Origin: Methanothrix sp.
Lineage (GTDB): Archaea > Halobacteriota > Methanosarcinia > Methanotrichales > Methanotrichaceae
Length of the DNA: 6,161 nucleotides
Direction: 5' to 3'
Assembly (NCBI GenBank): GCA_028708055.1
Contig: JAQVZT010000034.1
Location: forward strand, 1 to 6,161
Shown here: positions 1 through 6,161 of the stretch, in pieces
Layout: every line of letters begins with the position of its first letter
Position numbering within the stretch: position 1 is the stretch's first letter
Program-made: the position numbers and the translations under genes
The notes under the pieces: model-generated
The model's input: the letters and a program-made list of their open reading frames with translations, nothing else
What the model was told of the DNA's origin: nothing
The model's database searches: none

Positions 1-1
1 T

Positions 2-3000
2 TGCAATCTGTTCGTGCGCCATTCCTTTATGAGCAAAGCCGATGCCTGCGATGTTGAGCTTTCCGAGAGCCTGCCCCAAGGCCTGATCTATCTGCCCGGC
101 ACCATAAAGATAGTAAACGGGCCGGAGGACGGCGTCCTCCTGGATGGCCCGGTCTGGCATTTTTCTCAGGTAAATAAATCATGGGAAGATGATAATAAAA
201 TACAGCTCAGTTATCAGGCCAGAATCGATACCAAGGTGCAGGCCAACGACTCCCTTAAATGGCTGGCCACATTGAACTGGACCGACACCGCAGGAGAAGA
301 CCCGGAGGAGCAGCACTACACTAAAAACTCTGAAGGCAGCCTCATGCTCATCCCCAAGCCGGCCAGCTTCAAGATCACTCTGGCCGATAACCCGGACCCG
401 GTGCGACCGGACGGACTTCTTAACTACACCGTAAGCTACCTCAACGCCGGCGGCTATGCTCTGCAAACCGCTGTGAAAGCCGATTGGGATCCGAACCTGA
501 CCTTTGTCTCCGCTATTCCCGGCCCGGACACGGGCACAGATAGCCTCTGGACCCTGGGCGACCTGGACCGGGAAGGCTCCGGAACCATCCGGGCCATCCT
601 CCGCGCCGCTTCCACCCTGCCCGACGATTCGATGCTTACCAGCTCCGTCCAGATATCCAGCCCGGACGGCGTCGCCACCCATGCATCAGCCATGACTGCG
701 GTGAGCAATGCCGCACCATTGCTTTTTATTGAGAAGAGGGCATCCGATCAGCTCATTCGCCCCGGCGGGACGCTAAACTACACCATAAGCTACCGCAACG
801 GCGGATCAACCGATGCCGGCAACGTCACCGTGACCGACTGTGTGGACAAGAGCCTCATATTCAATCCCGAGAGCGCCAACCCGAAACCCAGCCGGATCTG
901 GCAGGACGACCAGGGAACTTACCTGTACTGGAATGCCAGCAGCCTCGGCACTCAAACCCTCTCGCCGGAAGGCTCCGGTGAGATAGAATTCTCGGTGAGC
1001 CTGCCTGCCGTACCCGAGCATCCAGAGTTTGATTGGGTCTACAACAACTACAAAATTGATTCCGATCTGAGTCAGGGCCAGTTCCAGGTCTTGCAGACGC
1101 CGGTAATTCATTCTCTTTTCGTGCGCAAGAAAGCCGATAAAGAGATGTACATGCGCGGGGATACCGTCAATTACACCATAACCTATGGAAATGAACTGGC
1201 CATCGACGCCACCGAAGCCAGGGTCACCGATATCCTGCCCGACGTAGAATACCTGGACGCTACCCCTCAGCCGAACTTCAATAACGGCAGCGTCCTGGCC
1301 TGGAATATCGGCCAGCTCCCCGCCGGGAGCATCCGAACCATTCAGCTCTATGTCAGAATCAACAGGAGCCTGAAAGATTATAGCTTCCTGAGCAGCCAGT
1401 CAGTCTCTGGGCAGGGCTATATGCAAATGAGCCAAAAGTTCTCCACAGCCCGCGACCCCAAGAGGCTGACCAATTACGTCAGGATCGATGCTCGTTACCT
1501 TGATTTATGGGACAATGATTCCAGCTCTTCCACCATTGGACTGCTCGATGCCCTGGGAACAGAGGTCAGCATCCAGGGTCATGGAAGCGGTAGCTACGCC
1601 CGCGAGCAGGAGATCAGCCTTCGCACCAACAACAGCAGCATAAAGGTCGATACCAGCCTTCGCGAGCGCTATCGGCCATCCTCATTTGCCCTGCCTGGTG
1701 GAAGGCAAATAGGATACAACTCCAAATGGTCGGAAGCCGTCGTAACCAAGAACCGCATTACCGGTTCTACCACCAATGAACGTTACATGTATGCCAGTAG
1801 CATCGACCGCAACGGCTCTCTGCACCTGGATAAAAACGGCTCAACTATCATATCCGAGACCGCATTCGAAGGGTCGGGACATATCGGCGAGCTTAAGAGC
1901 TCTAAATTAGGTGACACGGTATTTTCCAGAAAAACGCCCGATTATGAAACAGATGAGAATTATTTGGGTAGCTTCAAGGTCATTACCAAATATGATGAGT
2001 ATGGCAAGAGTGTCATATCAAGCCGCTCTGTGAACGGCACGGGCTACGTATCTTCCGACAAGCGCATTAAAGAGAACCAGAGGAGCTACGAATCGGGAAC
2101 AGGCAATTATCAGGCCGAGGACGAGATAAGATCTGGAGGCAGCTACATGGCTAAGGACTTGAAGGCCTCCTTTGCGCCCGTGAGCTTCAACTACACCCCC
2201 CGTGTCAGGGCTAACCTTAACATGAAATGGAACGAAGGCATGTGGTCCAGATCGGGCAAGCCATCGGTCAAGGGCTCAACCAGCAGCTCTCCCGCCGGTT
2301 TCATCAGCGAAGAGTATTCCGGGGCGGATTTCCTCAATAAGAGTACCATTGCCAGCGGCCTCAACCAGATGAAGACCGAAGCCGAGTTCAAAGGCCGGGC
2401 ACAATTCCAGGCCGCATATGAAGGTCCTGCAAATAATAACAGTGACAGGGTCGAAAGCTATGATGAATATGCAGGCCAGTATAGATTGACCCGCAATGTC
2501 AATATCGTAGGAGTCGCTCGATTCGACGGACCACATCTTAGCGTTACCAAGGTCGGCAAGCGTGATCCTGCAGGGGGCAGCGACATCAACTACCTCATAA
2601 CCGTCACCAATGATGGCAACCAGGAACTGGGGCCGGTCTATGTTCAAGATATGCTGCCATCTGGAACGGAGTATGTCTATTCCTCAGCCAGGCCCATGCA
2701 AATATCTCCCAACGTTCTGCAATGGTCGCTGCTCAATATGACCATTGGCACTACTAACGAGATCGAGTTGAAGGTTCAGATCACTGAGGACCGGGACAAC
2801 TTTATTAACCGCGTGCAAGCAATGGGTGGATACAGTGATCGGTGGGTGATCGCCGAGAATTATTCATCACTGCAGCAGGACTGGCTGGGCTGCTGCCCGA
2901 CTCAGCTCAGAGCTACAAAAGAGGCATTTGTGGATTCCAGGGACAAGACGCTTGTCCATTACCGCATCACTCTCAATAATCGTGATAATGAAGAAATGGT

Positions 3001-3424
3001 TGCTACCATTACCGATGAGCTGCCCACTGGAATGGTGTTCCAGAACAGCACACCGACGCCCTCAGATTATAGCCCCCGCCGGATAAGCTGGAACATCATC
3101 GACCTCAAACCGGGCAAGACGAAGAGCATCGACTATCTGGCCAGAGCGAGCTATGGCGGAACATTCATCAACCAGGCTCATATCGAAGCTCAATATCTAA
3201 ACGGCACCAGCTCCGCCTTTGAAGATGTCTCCCGCAGCGTATATATTGAAGGCAAAGCCAGTTCGTTAGGCGATTTAACATGGCAGCCTCCGGCATGCTT
3301 TGGCCTCAACTGCACACAGCAGGATACGTCTGCAGAATGGCTCTTCTGCCCCAGTTGCGGAATCGACGAGCCGCAGTCGATCAATTCTGAATCCTCAGGT
3401 GACTATGGGGACGATTTGCCCTGA
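2..3424 (+). CDS. Giant multi-DUF11 secreted/surface protein (5'-partial)
   Basis: The frame is open from the left edge (first whole codon at base 2) to the TGA at 3422-3424, giving 1,140 codons. A GTG at 14 is the first possible start inside the window, but the text before and around it already reads as the middle of a DUF11 repeat (ADACDVELSESLPQGLIY), so the true start and any signal peptide lie upstream. DUF11-like repeats, marked by NYT(I/V)-Y-N followed by T-D-LP, occupy roughly 2-340 (partial), 365-715, 719-1108, 1112-1480, 2531-2875 and 2906-3250. Bases about 1480-2530 hold a different, duplicated module. About 23 N-X-S/T sequons are spread along the chain, consistent with an archaeal N-glycosylated extracellular protein. 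The C-terminus has four cysteines (CFGLNC and CPSC) and an acidic end, with no transmembrane helix or PGF-CTERM-like anchor. DUF11 proteins are generally envelope or adhesion-type proteins; the specific function here is unknown. The terminator-like hairpin downstream suggests it ends its transcript. Confidence 0.9.
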   Translation, partial: CNLFVRHSFMSKADACDVELSESLPQGLIYLPGTIKIVNGPEDGVLLDGPVWHFSQVNKSWEDDNKIQLSYQARIDTKVQANDSLKWLATLNWTDTAGEDPEEQHYTKNSEGSLMLIPKPASFKITLADNPDPVRPDGLLNYTVSYLNAGGYALQTAVKADWDPNLTFVSAIPGPDTGTDSLWTLGDLDREGSGTIRAILRAASTLPDDSMLTSSVQISSPDGVATHASAMTAVSNAAPLLFIEKRASDQLIRPGGTLNYTISYRNGGSTDAGNVTVTDCVDKSLIFNPESANPKPSRIWQDDQGTYLYWNASSLGTQTLSPEGSGEIEFSVSLPAVPEHPEFDWVYNNYKIDSDLSQGQFQVLQTPVIHSLFVRKKADKEMYMRGDTVNYTITYGNELAIDATEARVTDILPDVEYLDATPQPNFNNGSVLAWNIGQLPAGSIRTIQLYVRINRSLKDYSFLSSQSVSGQGYMQMSQKFSTARDPKRLTNYVRIDARYLDLWDNDSSSSTIGLLDALGTEVSIQGHGSGSYAREQEISLRTNNSSIKVDTSLRERYRPSSFALPGGRQIGYNSKWSEAVVTKNRITGSTTNERYMYASSIDRNGSLHLDKNGSTIISETAFEGSGHIGELKSSKLGDTVFSRKTPDYETDENYLGSFKVITKYDEYGKSVISSRSVNGTGYVSSDKRIKENQRSYESGTGNYQAEDEIRSGGSYMAKDLKASFAPVSFNYTPRVRANLNMKWNEGMWSRSGKPSVKGSTSSSPAGFISEEYSGADFLNKSTIASGLNQMKTEAEFKGRAQFQAAYEGPANNNSDRVESYDEYAGQYRLTRNVNIVGVARFDGPHLSVTKVGKRDPAGGSDINYLITVTNDGNQELGPVYVQDMLPSGTEYVYSSARPMQISPNVLQWSLLNMTIGTTNEIELKVQITEDRDNFINRVQAMGGYSDRWVIAENYSSLQQDWLGCCPTQLRATKEAFVDSRDKTLVHYRITLNNRDNEEMVATITDELPTGMVFQNSTPTPSDYSPRRISWNIIDLKPGKTKSIDYLARASYGGTFINQAHIEAQYLNGTSSAFEDVSRSVYIEGKASSLGDLTWQPPACFGLNCTQQDTSAEWLFCPSCGIDEPQSINSESSGDYGDDLP
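1583..2056 (+). repeat. Copy A of a duplicated non-DUF11 protein module
   Basis: About 158 codons inside the surface protein that lack the DUF11 pattern. It opens with GSGSYAREQEI, continues with a SFALPGGR...NSKWSE block, a GST block and FEGSGHIGEL, then after a spacer reaches KYDEYGKSV (YDEY at 1991-2002) and NGTGYVSS. The same order of landmarks recurs in copy B about 500 bases downstream, so this is a diverged internal duplication at protein level. The copies are too diverged to be DNA-level repeats prone to recombination, apart from short matches such as the YDEY codons. Serine, threonine, glycine and tyrosine richness suggests beta structure. No catalytic motif was recognised. Confidence 0.6.
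2096..2524 (+). repeat. Copy B of a duplicated non-DUF11 protein module
   Basis: About 143 codons that parallel copy A. GTGNYQAEDEI matches GSGSYAREQEI. APVSFNYTPRVR...NMKWNE matches RPSSFALPGGR...NSKWSE. A GST triplet and EFKGRAQF match GST and AFEGSGHI. SYDEYAGQY (YDEY at 2459-2470) matches KYDEYGKSV. The first block sits about 170 residues after its counterpart in copy A and the YDEY motif about 156 residues after, so the duplication carries a net internal deletion in this copy. It leads directly into the next DUF11-like repeat at 2531. Confidence 0.6.
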
Positions 3425-3455
3425 AAAAAGAATATCCGCCAATGAGGTGATGGGC

Positions 3456-3507
3456 TAGGGGATGGGCTTGAAAAAGCCCCGATCCTATCCTTATCTCCTC
3501 TTTTCCC
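3456..3507. terminator. Stem-loop between convergent genes, probable bidirectional terminator
   Basis: A perfect 6-bp stem, GGGCTT at 3464-3469 with AAGCCC at 3474-3479, closes a GAAA tetraloop at 3470-3473. The stem can be extended below by GGAT at 3460-3463 with ATCC at 3482-3485 across a two-base bulge. On the + strand it lies 40 bases after the surface-protein stop and is followed by a pyrimidine-rich stretch (CTCCTCTTTTCCC, 3495-3507). On the - strand it follows the nitroreductase stop, with a run of six T's further on (opposite 3424-3429). Archaeal termination depends mainly on U-rich tracts, so the hairpin's role is inferred. Confidence 0.5.
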
Positions 3508-3525
3508 TCATCCGATCAGCTTTCT

Positions 3526-4035
3526 CTACCATCCGTTGAAATGGACCCGCTCTTCCCTGTATCTCCTGGGCGCTGCTGGAGACTCATTTGGGTATCCAAT
3601 GGCCACCAGGCAGACCGGAGTTATCTCCTCTGGCAGGCCAAGGAACTTTCGAAAGGCCTCTATGCGGTCTTTCAAAGGATAAATTCCAACCCAGACGGCT
3701 CCCAGCCCCCTGTCATGGGCGGCAAGGAGGATATTTTCCGTTGCTGCTGAGCAGTCCTGCACCCAGAAGTTGGGATACTTCTCCTGAGAAGAGTCGCCGC
3801 AGACCAATATCGCCATAGGTGCCTGCCGGCACATCGATGCAGTGGCGCAGAGCCTGGGCACCTCATCGAGAAGCTTGCGTTCATCCAGTAACACGAACTG
3901 CCAGGGCTGCTCGTTTCCAGCAGAAGGCGCAAACATAGCAGCCTCCAGGAGATCTCTGGCCATCTCTCGCGAGACCGGCTTGTCCAAAAACCTTCTTATG
4001 CTCCGGCGAGTCTTTATTGCTTGCAGGGTTTCCAT
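3526..4035 (-). CDS. Nitroreductase-family flavin oxidoreductase
   Basis: A 169-residue protein of the nitroreductase superfamily (PF00881 type): cytoplasmic, normally homodimeric FMN enzymes that move electrons from a nicotinamide or similar donor to a small acceptor. Visible family marks are the N-terminal TRRSIRRF (residues 9-16, flavin phosphate contact), FAPSAGNEQPWQFVLL (35-50), the helix SAATENILLAAHDRGLGAVWVGIYP (96-120, broken here only for reference), VAIGYP (144-149) and a C-terminal RYREERVHFNGW. The length is typical of the compact members. I chose the ATG at 4035-4033 because GAAGGT (4048-4043) lies seven bases upstream and because family members usually begin METLxAIxxRRS; an in-frame TTG at 4050 would add five residues but overlaps that ribosome site. 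It is convergent with the surface-protein gene and divergent from atwA. The physiological substrate cannot be read from sequence, and the name need not mean that it reduces nitro compounds. Confidence 0.9.
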   Translation of the reverse strand: METLQAIKTRRSIRRFLDKPVSREMARDLLEAAMFAPSAGNEQPWQFVLLDERKLLDEVPRLCATASMCRQAPMAILVCGDSSQEKYPNFWVQDCSAATENILLAAHDRGLGAVWVGIYPLKDRIEAFRKFLGLPEEITPVCLVAIGYPNESPAAPRRYREERVHFNGW

Positions 4036-4042
4036 AGATAAT

Positions 4043-4048
4043 ACCTTC
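4043..4048 (-). promoter_or_regulatory. Ribosome binding site of the nitroreductase gene
   Basis: GAAGGT on the minus strand, seven bases before the ATG at 4035. It decides the start: the upstream in-frame TTG at 4050 has its own codon directly abutting this site and lacks a comparable one. Confidence 0.6.
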
Positions 4049-4073
4049 AATTAGCTCTGTTATATCTGGCATC

Positions 4074-4085
4074 GATTTTAAAATC
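4074..4085 (-). promoter_or_regulatory. Candidate TATA box / palindrome upstream of the nitroreductase
   Basis: GATTTTAAAATC is a perfect 12-bp palindrome with an A/T core. Archaeal transcription normally begins about 25 bases downstream of the TATA centre, which would put the leftward start near 4052-4055, just ahead of the ribosome site at 4048. The symmetry would also suit a dimeric regulator, but an AT-rich TATA element is often palindromic by chance. The match to a TATA consensus is by eye. Confidence 0.35.
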
Positions 4086-4210
4086 TATCCTCGCTTTGGG
4101 CCATTTTATCGAAATATTTTTTAAGAAGATTCATGACAAAGTGAAACCGCCTTGATCTTTTTAATGAGAAGGCTTTAACAATCGTTATCGGATGGCCACA
4201 TTCTAAGCTT

Positions 4211-4227
4211 CGGATAAACTTAAGTAG
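4211..4227 (+). promoter_or_regulatory. Candidate BRE/TATA promoter of the atwA-mmp3 operon
   Basis: CGGATAAACTTAAGTAG has a purine-rich BRE-like half followed by an AT-rich TATA-like half (CTTAAGTA, 4219-4226). A start about 25 bases downstream, near 4250, would leave a leader of about 35 bases before the ATG at 4284. Other AT-rich stretches further upstream, for example around 4157-4164, are possible alternatives. Confidence 0.35.
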
Positions 4228-4283
4228 CATCATGCCAGGATTGCTAGCAGATCAACCTTACACTACAGTGAGAATCATGGGGC

Positions 4284-5894
4284 ATGATATATTTGGCACC
4301 TTTTATCGAGATACGGGATCTGACAGTTCGATTTGGTGATGTTGTAGCTCTCCACAATATAAATCTGGTTATAGGTGAGGGCGAATCGGTGGGAATCCTG
4401 GGCAGAAGCGGCTGCGGCAAGAGCGTCCTGATGCATGTTTTGCGCGGCGTGGAGTCATTTCCCGGCATGAGTGGAAGCGTTATATTCCATGTGGCCAGAT
4501 GCGAGAAATGCCGTCACGTAGAATTGCCTGGCCATGCCGGAGAAAAATGTAAATGCGGCGGAGTTCTTAAGCCATTCGATGCTGATTTTGTTACATTGGA
4601 TATAAACGATCCTCTCCGGCGCGATATTGTAAGCCGCATTGCAATTATGCTGCAGAGGACCTTTGCCCTCTATGGCGATGAGCGCGTGATAACGAATGTC
4701 ATGCGTGCCGTGGAGGAGCGGGGCGAGTCGATGAGCGTTCACCGCGCTGCCGACCTGCTGGACGAGGTAAACCTCTCTCACAGGCTCATGCATGTGGCCA
4801 GGGAGCTGTCCGGAGGCGAGAAACAGCGCGTGGTCTTAGCCCGACAGCTGGCCAAGTCTCCTATGGTCCTTCTGGCTGACGAGCCCACGGGGACGCTCGA
4901 TCCGGGAACGGCAAAGGTCGTTCACGAGTCAATCAAGCGGGCTGTTCGAGATTTCAATATGACTCTGATCATCACCAGCCACTGGGAAGATGTGATGATC
5001 GAGCTGACCGATAGAGCAATTCTATTGGATGGCGGAGAGATCAAAGCAGAAGGCAAACCCAAGGATATCGCTGCCATGTTCCTGGCAATGGCCGGAACTC
5101 TCGGCAAGAGAGAGGACGTGGAAATGGGAGAGCCGATAATCAAAGCCAGTAGCCTGTCCAAGAGGTACATCAGCATAGACCGGGGTGTGGTCAAGGCGGT
5201 GGACAGAGTCAGCCTGGAGGTCAAGGAAGGCGAAATATTCGGCCTGGTTGGCGTCTCCGGCGGCGGCAAAACCACACTCTCCAAGATGGTAAGCGGAATA
5301 ATCACACCTACCGACGGCAGCATCTACGTGCGGGTTGGAGACGAATGGGTGGACATGGCGGTCCTCGGATCGAACGGTCGCGGTCGGGCAACCAAATACA
5401 TCGGCATTCTCCATCAGGAGTATACTCTCTATCCATCCCGAAGCGTTATCGAGAACCTGACTGAAGCCATTGGCCTCTCCCTTCCCTTCGAACTCGCGGA
5501 GAGAAAGGCCATTCACACCCTGGAGACGGTGGGATTCTCAGAGGAGCAAGCGGAAGCAGTCCTGTCCAAGATGCCGGATGAGCTATCAGAGGGAGAGAGG
5601 CATCGTGTGGCCATGGCGCAGGTATTAATAAAAGAGCCGAGAATAGTCATCCTGGATGAGCCCACGGGCACTATGGATGCTATTACCAAGATCGAGGTAA
5701 CAAAGTCTATCCTTAATGCTCGCCAGGAGCTGGGAGAGACGTTCGTCATTGTCAGCCATGATATGGACTTTGTGAAAAACGTCTGCGACCGGGCTATGCT
5801 TATGCGCGACGGCCAGGCGATCTTCACCGGTCTTCCCAGCGATGTCTTAGCCAAGATCACGGAAGAGGAAGAGAAGGAGATGCTGGGGAGTTAA
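4284..5894 (+). CDS. atwA: Methyl-coenzyme M reductase activation component A2 (double-ABC ATPase)
   Basis: A soluble 536-residue ATPase with two fused ABC nucleotide-binding domains and no membrane segment. Known role of the family: component A2 supplies ATP-driven work for reductive activation of MCR, bringing F430 nickel to Ni(I). Domain 1: Walker A GRSGCGKS (40-47), Q124, signature LSGGEKQR (175-182), Walker B VLLADE (195-200), switch His233. Domain 2: Walker A GVSGGGKT (323-330), Q378, signature LSEGERHR (434-441), Walker B IVILDE (454-459), switch His492. Between Walker A and the Q-loop of domain 1 lies an insert with C73-x2-C76 and C89-x-C91, a likely metal-binding knuckle seen in this family. 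The start is slightly uncertain: ATG 4284 has only GTGAG (4268-4272) 11 bases upstream, while an in-frame TTG at 4293 has GGGG at 4279-4282. It is the first gene of an operon with mmp3. Generic double-ABC transporter ATPases are the main alternative, but the Cys insert and the mmp3 neighbour argue for A2. Confidence 0.92.
   Translation: MIYLAPFIEIRDLTVRFGDVVALHNINLVIGEGESVGILGRSGCGKSVLMHVLRGVESFPGMSGSVIFHVARCEKCRHVELPGHAGEKCKCGGVLKPFDADFVTLDINDPLRRDIVSRIAIMLQRTFALYGDERVITNVMRAVEERGESMSVHRAADLLDEVNLSHRLMHVARELSGGEKQRVVLARQLAKSPMVLLADEPTGTLDPGTAKVVHESIKRAVRDFNMTLIITSHWEDVMIELTDRAILLDGGEIKAEGKPKDIAAMFLAMAGTLGKREDVEMGEPIIKASSLSKRYISIDRGVVKAVDRVSLEVKEGEIFGLVGVSGGGKTTLSKMVSGIITPTDGSIYVRVGDEWVDMAVLGSNGRGRATKYIGILHQEYTLYPSRSVIENLTEAIGLSLPFELAERKAIHTLETVGFSEEQAEAVLSKMPDELSEGERHRVAMAQVLIKEPRIVILDEPTGTMDAITKIEVTKSILNARQELGETFVIVSHDMDFVKNVCDRAMLMRDGQAIFTGLPSDVLAKITEEEEKEMLGS
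5885..5890 (+). promoter_or_regulatory. Ribosome binding site of mmp3, inside the end of atwA
   Basis: GGGGAG lies within the last codons of atwA, five bases before the TTG at 5896. Together with the one-base gap between stop and start it points to translational coupling, and it supports the non-ATG start of the downstream gene. Confidence 0.6.
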
Positions 5895-5895
5895 T

Positions 5896-6161
5896 TTGAG
5901 AGTCTTCGTAGATGGCAGAGAGATCGAGCTGATGCCTGGGGCGCGACTTGCCGATGCCCTGGGCAAAGCCAGCGCCCATCCTGCGAATGGGGCGATAATA
6001 GGAATTGTCAAAGGCCGCGGCGAGAAGAGCCAGCAGACCAATTCCTACTGGCTTAATACTACCAGGGGCAAACTGAGAATCGAGCTGATCGATAATGACC
6101 TGCAGAGGATCTGGCACGAAAACATAGAAACAATATCAAAGTCTACAGTCAGATGGGCCTC
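5896..6161 (+). CDS. mmp3: Methanogenesis marker protein 3, UPF0288 family (3'-partial)
   Basis: The first 88 codons of a gene that continues past the right edge. The product begins (M)RVFVDGREIELMPGARLADAL, a beta-grasp-like opening, followed by HPANGAIIGIVKGR and SYWLNTTRGKLRIEL, which I recognise as the N-terminus of methanogenesis marker protein 3 (TIGR03268/UPF0288; full proteins are about 500 residues). The start must be the TTG at 5896: going upstream in frame there is no ATG, GTG or TTG before the in-frame stop TAG at 5848-5850, and the next ATG (5932) would remove the conserved first strand. It starts one base after the atwA stop and carries its own GGGGAG site. Mmp3 has been reported as a subunit of the ATP-driven MCR activation complex together with A2, McrC, Mmp7 and Mmp17, which fits the operon. 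The biochemical role of Mmp3 itself is not visible from this fragment. Confidence 0.85.
   Translation, partial: MRVFVDGREIELMPGARLADALGKASAHPANGAIIGIVKGRGEKSQQTNSYWLNTTRGKLRIELIDNDLQRIWHENIETISKSTVRWA

Larger units (their letters stand above)
4036..4283. other. Divergent intergenic region between nitroreductase and atwA
   Basis: This 248-base gap is clearly richer in A+T than the flanking genes and contains no convincing open frame. It should carry both divergent promoters. Besides the two candidate TATA elements listed separately, it contains a weak inverted repeat (GCCTT at 4149-4153 and AAGGC at 4169-4173, loop of 15 bases) and T/A runs around 4104-4124. No tRNA-like fold, riboswitch or small gene was recognised. 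Confidence 0.6.

Noticed and set aside
14..16. GTG at 14 as the true start of the surface protein
   Set aside because: The frame is open to base 2 and the residues on both sides of the GTG read as the interior of a DUF11 repeat; no ribosome site is visible.
179..682. Long antisense open frame (167 codons, minus strand) within the surface protein gene
   Set aside because: Low-complexity Gly/Val/Arg-rich product with no recognisable domain, lying entirely opposite a well-supported gene; typical of a shadow frame in GC-rich coding DNA.
2276..2647. Antisense open frame of 123 codons
   Set aside because: No family resemblance, no ribosome site seen, and it lies fully opposite conserved module and DUF11 coding sequence.
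4149..4173. Inverted repeat GCCTT/AAGGC as a terminator or small RNA
   Set aside because: Only five base pairs with a 15-base loop, and no gene ends nearby; likely chance in AT-rich DNA.
4104..4312. Similar strings TTTTATCGAAAT (4104-4115) and TTTTATCGAGAT (4301-4312) as a regulatory direct repeat
   Set aside because: The second copy is within the atwA coding sequence and encodes conserved N-terminal residues (FIEI); coincidence is simpler.
5022..5516. Antisense open frame of 164 codons opposite the second ABC domain of atwA
   Set aside because: It mirrors a highly conserved ATPase region and has no recognisable motif of its own.
1..6161. CRISPR array, transposon ends, tRNA or rRNA genes
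   Set aside because: No regularly spaced repeats, no terminal inverted repeats or transposase motifs, and no tRNA- or rRNA-like segments were seen on either strand.

Overview
The window looks like a piece of a methanogenic archaeal chromosome. The strongest evidence is the pair at 4284-6161: a tandem double-ABC ATPase of the methyl-coenzyme M reductase (MCR) activation component A2 type (atwA), followed one base later by the start of methanogenesis marker protein 3 (mmp3). Both families are confined to organisms that carry MCR. Moderate GC in coding DNA, AT-rich intergenic DNA and a very large multi-DUF11 surface protein fit the Methanosarcinales, perhaps Methanothrix/Methanosaeta. That placement is an inference from gene content and style, not from a search.

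Layout. Bases 1-3424 (+) hold the 3' part of a giant secreted or surface protein; the reading frame is open to the left edge, so the true start lies outside. It has DUF11-type beta-sandwich repeats, then an unrelated module present twice, then two more DUF11-like repeats and a short cysteine-containing tail. Bases 3425-3525 separate it from a convergent gene and contain a stem-loop with a GAAA loop that could serve as terminator for both. Bases 3526-4035 (-) encode a compact nitroreductase-family flavoprotein. Bases 4036-4283 are an AT-rich divergent intergenic region that should hold the promoters for the nitroreductase (leftward) and the atwA-mmp3 operon (rightward). Bases 4284-5894 (+) are atwA, and 5896-6161 (+) are the first 88 codons of mmp3, which runs off the right edge.

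Function. AtwA and Mmp3 belong together: A2 is the ATP-hydrolysing part of the system that reductively activates the nickel cofactor F430 of MCR, and Mmp3 has been reported in the same activation complex. The nitroreductase is a soluble flavin oxidoreductase with no demonstrable link to them beyond a shared upstream region. The DUF11 protein belongs to the cell envelope and appears functionally separate. No mobile element, CRISPR array, tRNA or rRNA was seen. The least explained element is the duplicated non-DUF11 module inside the surface protein.
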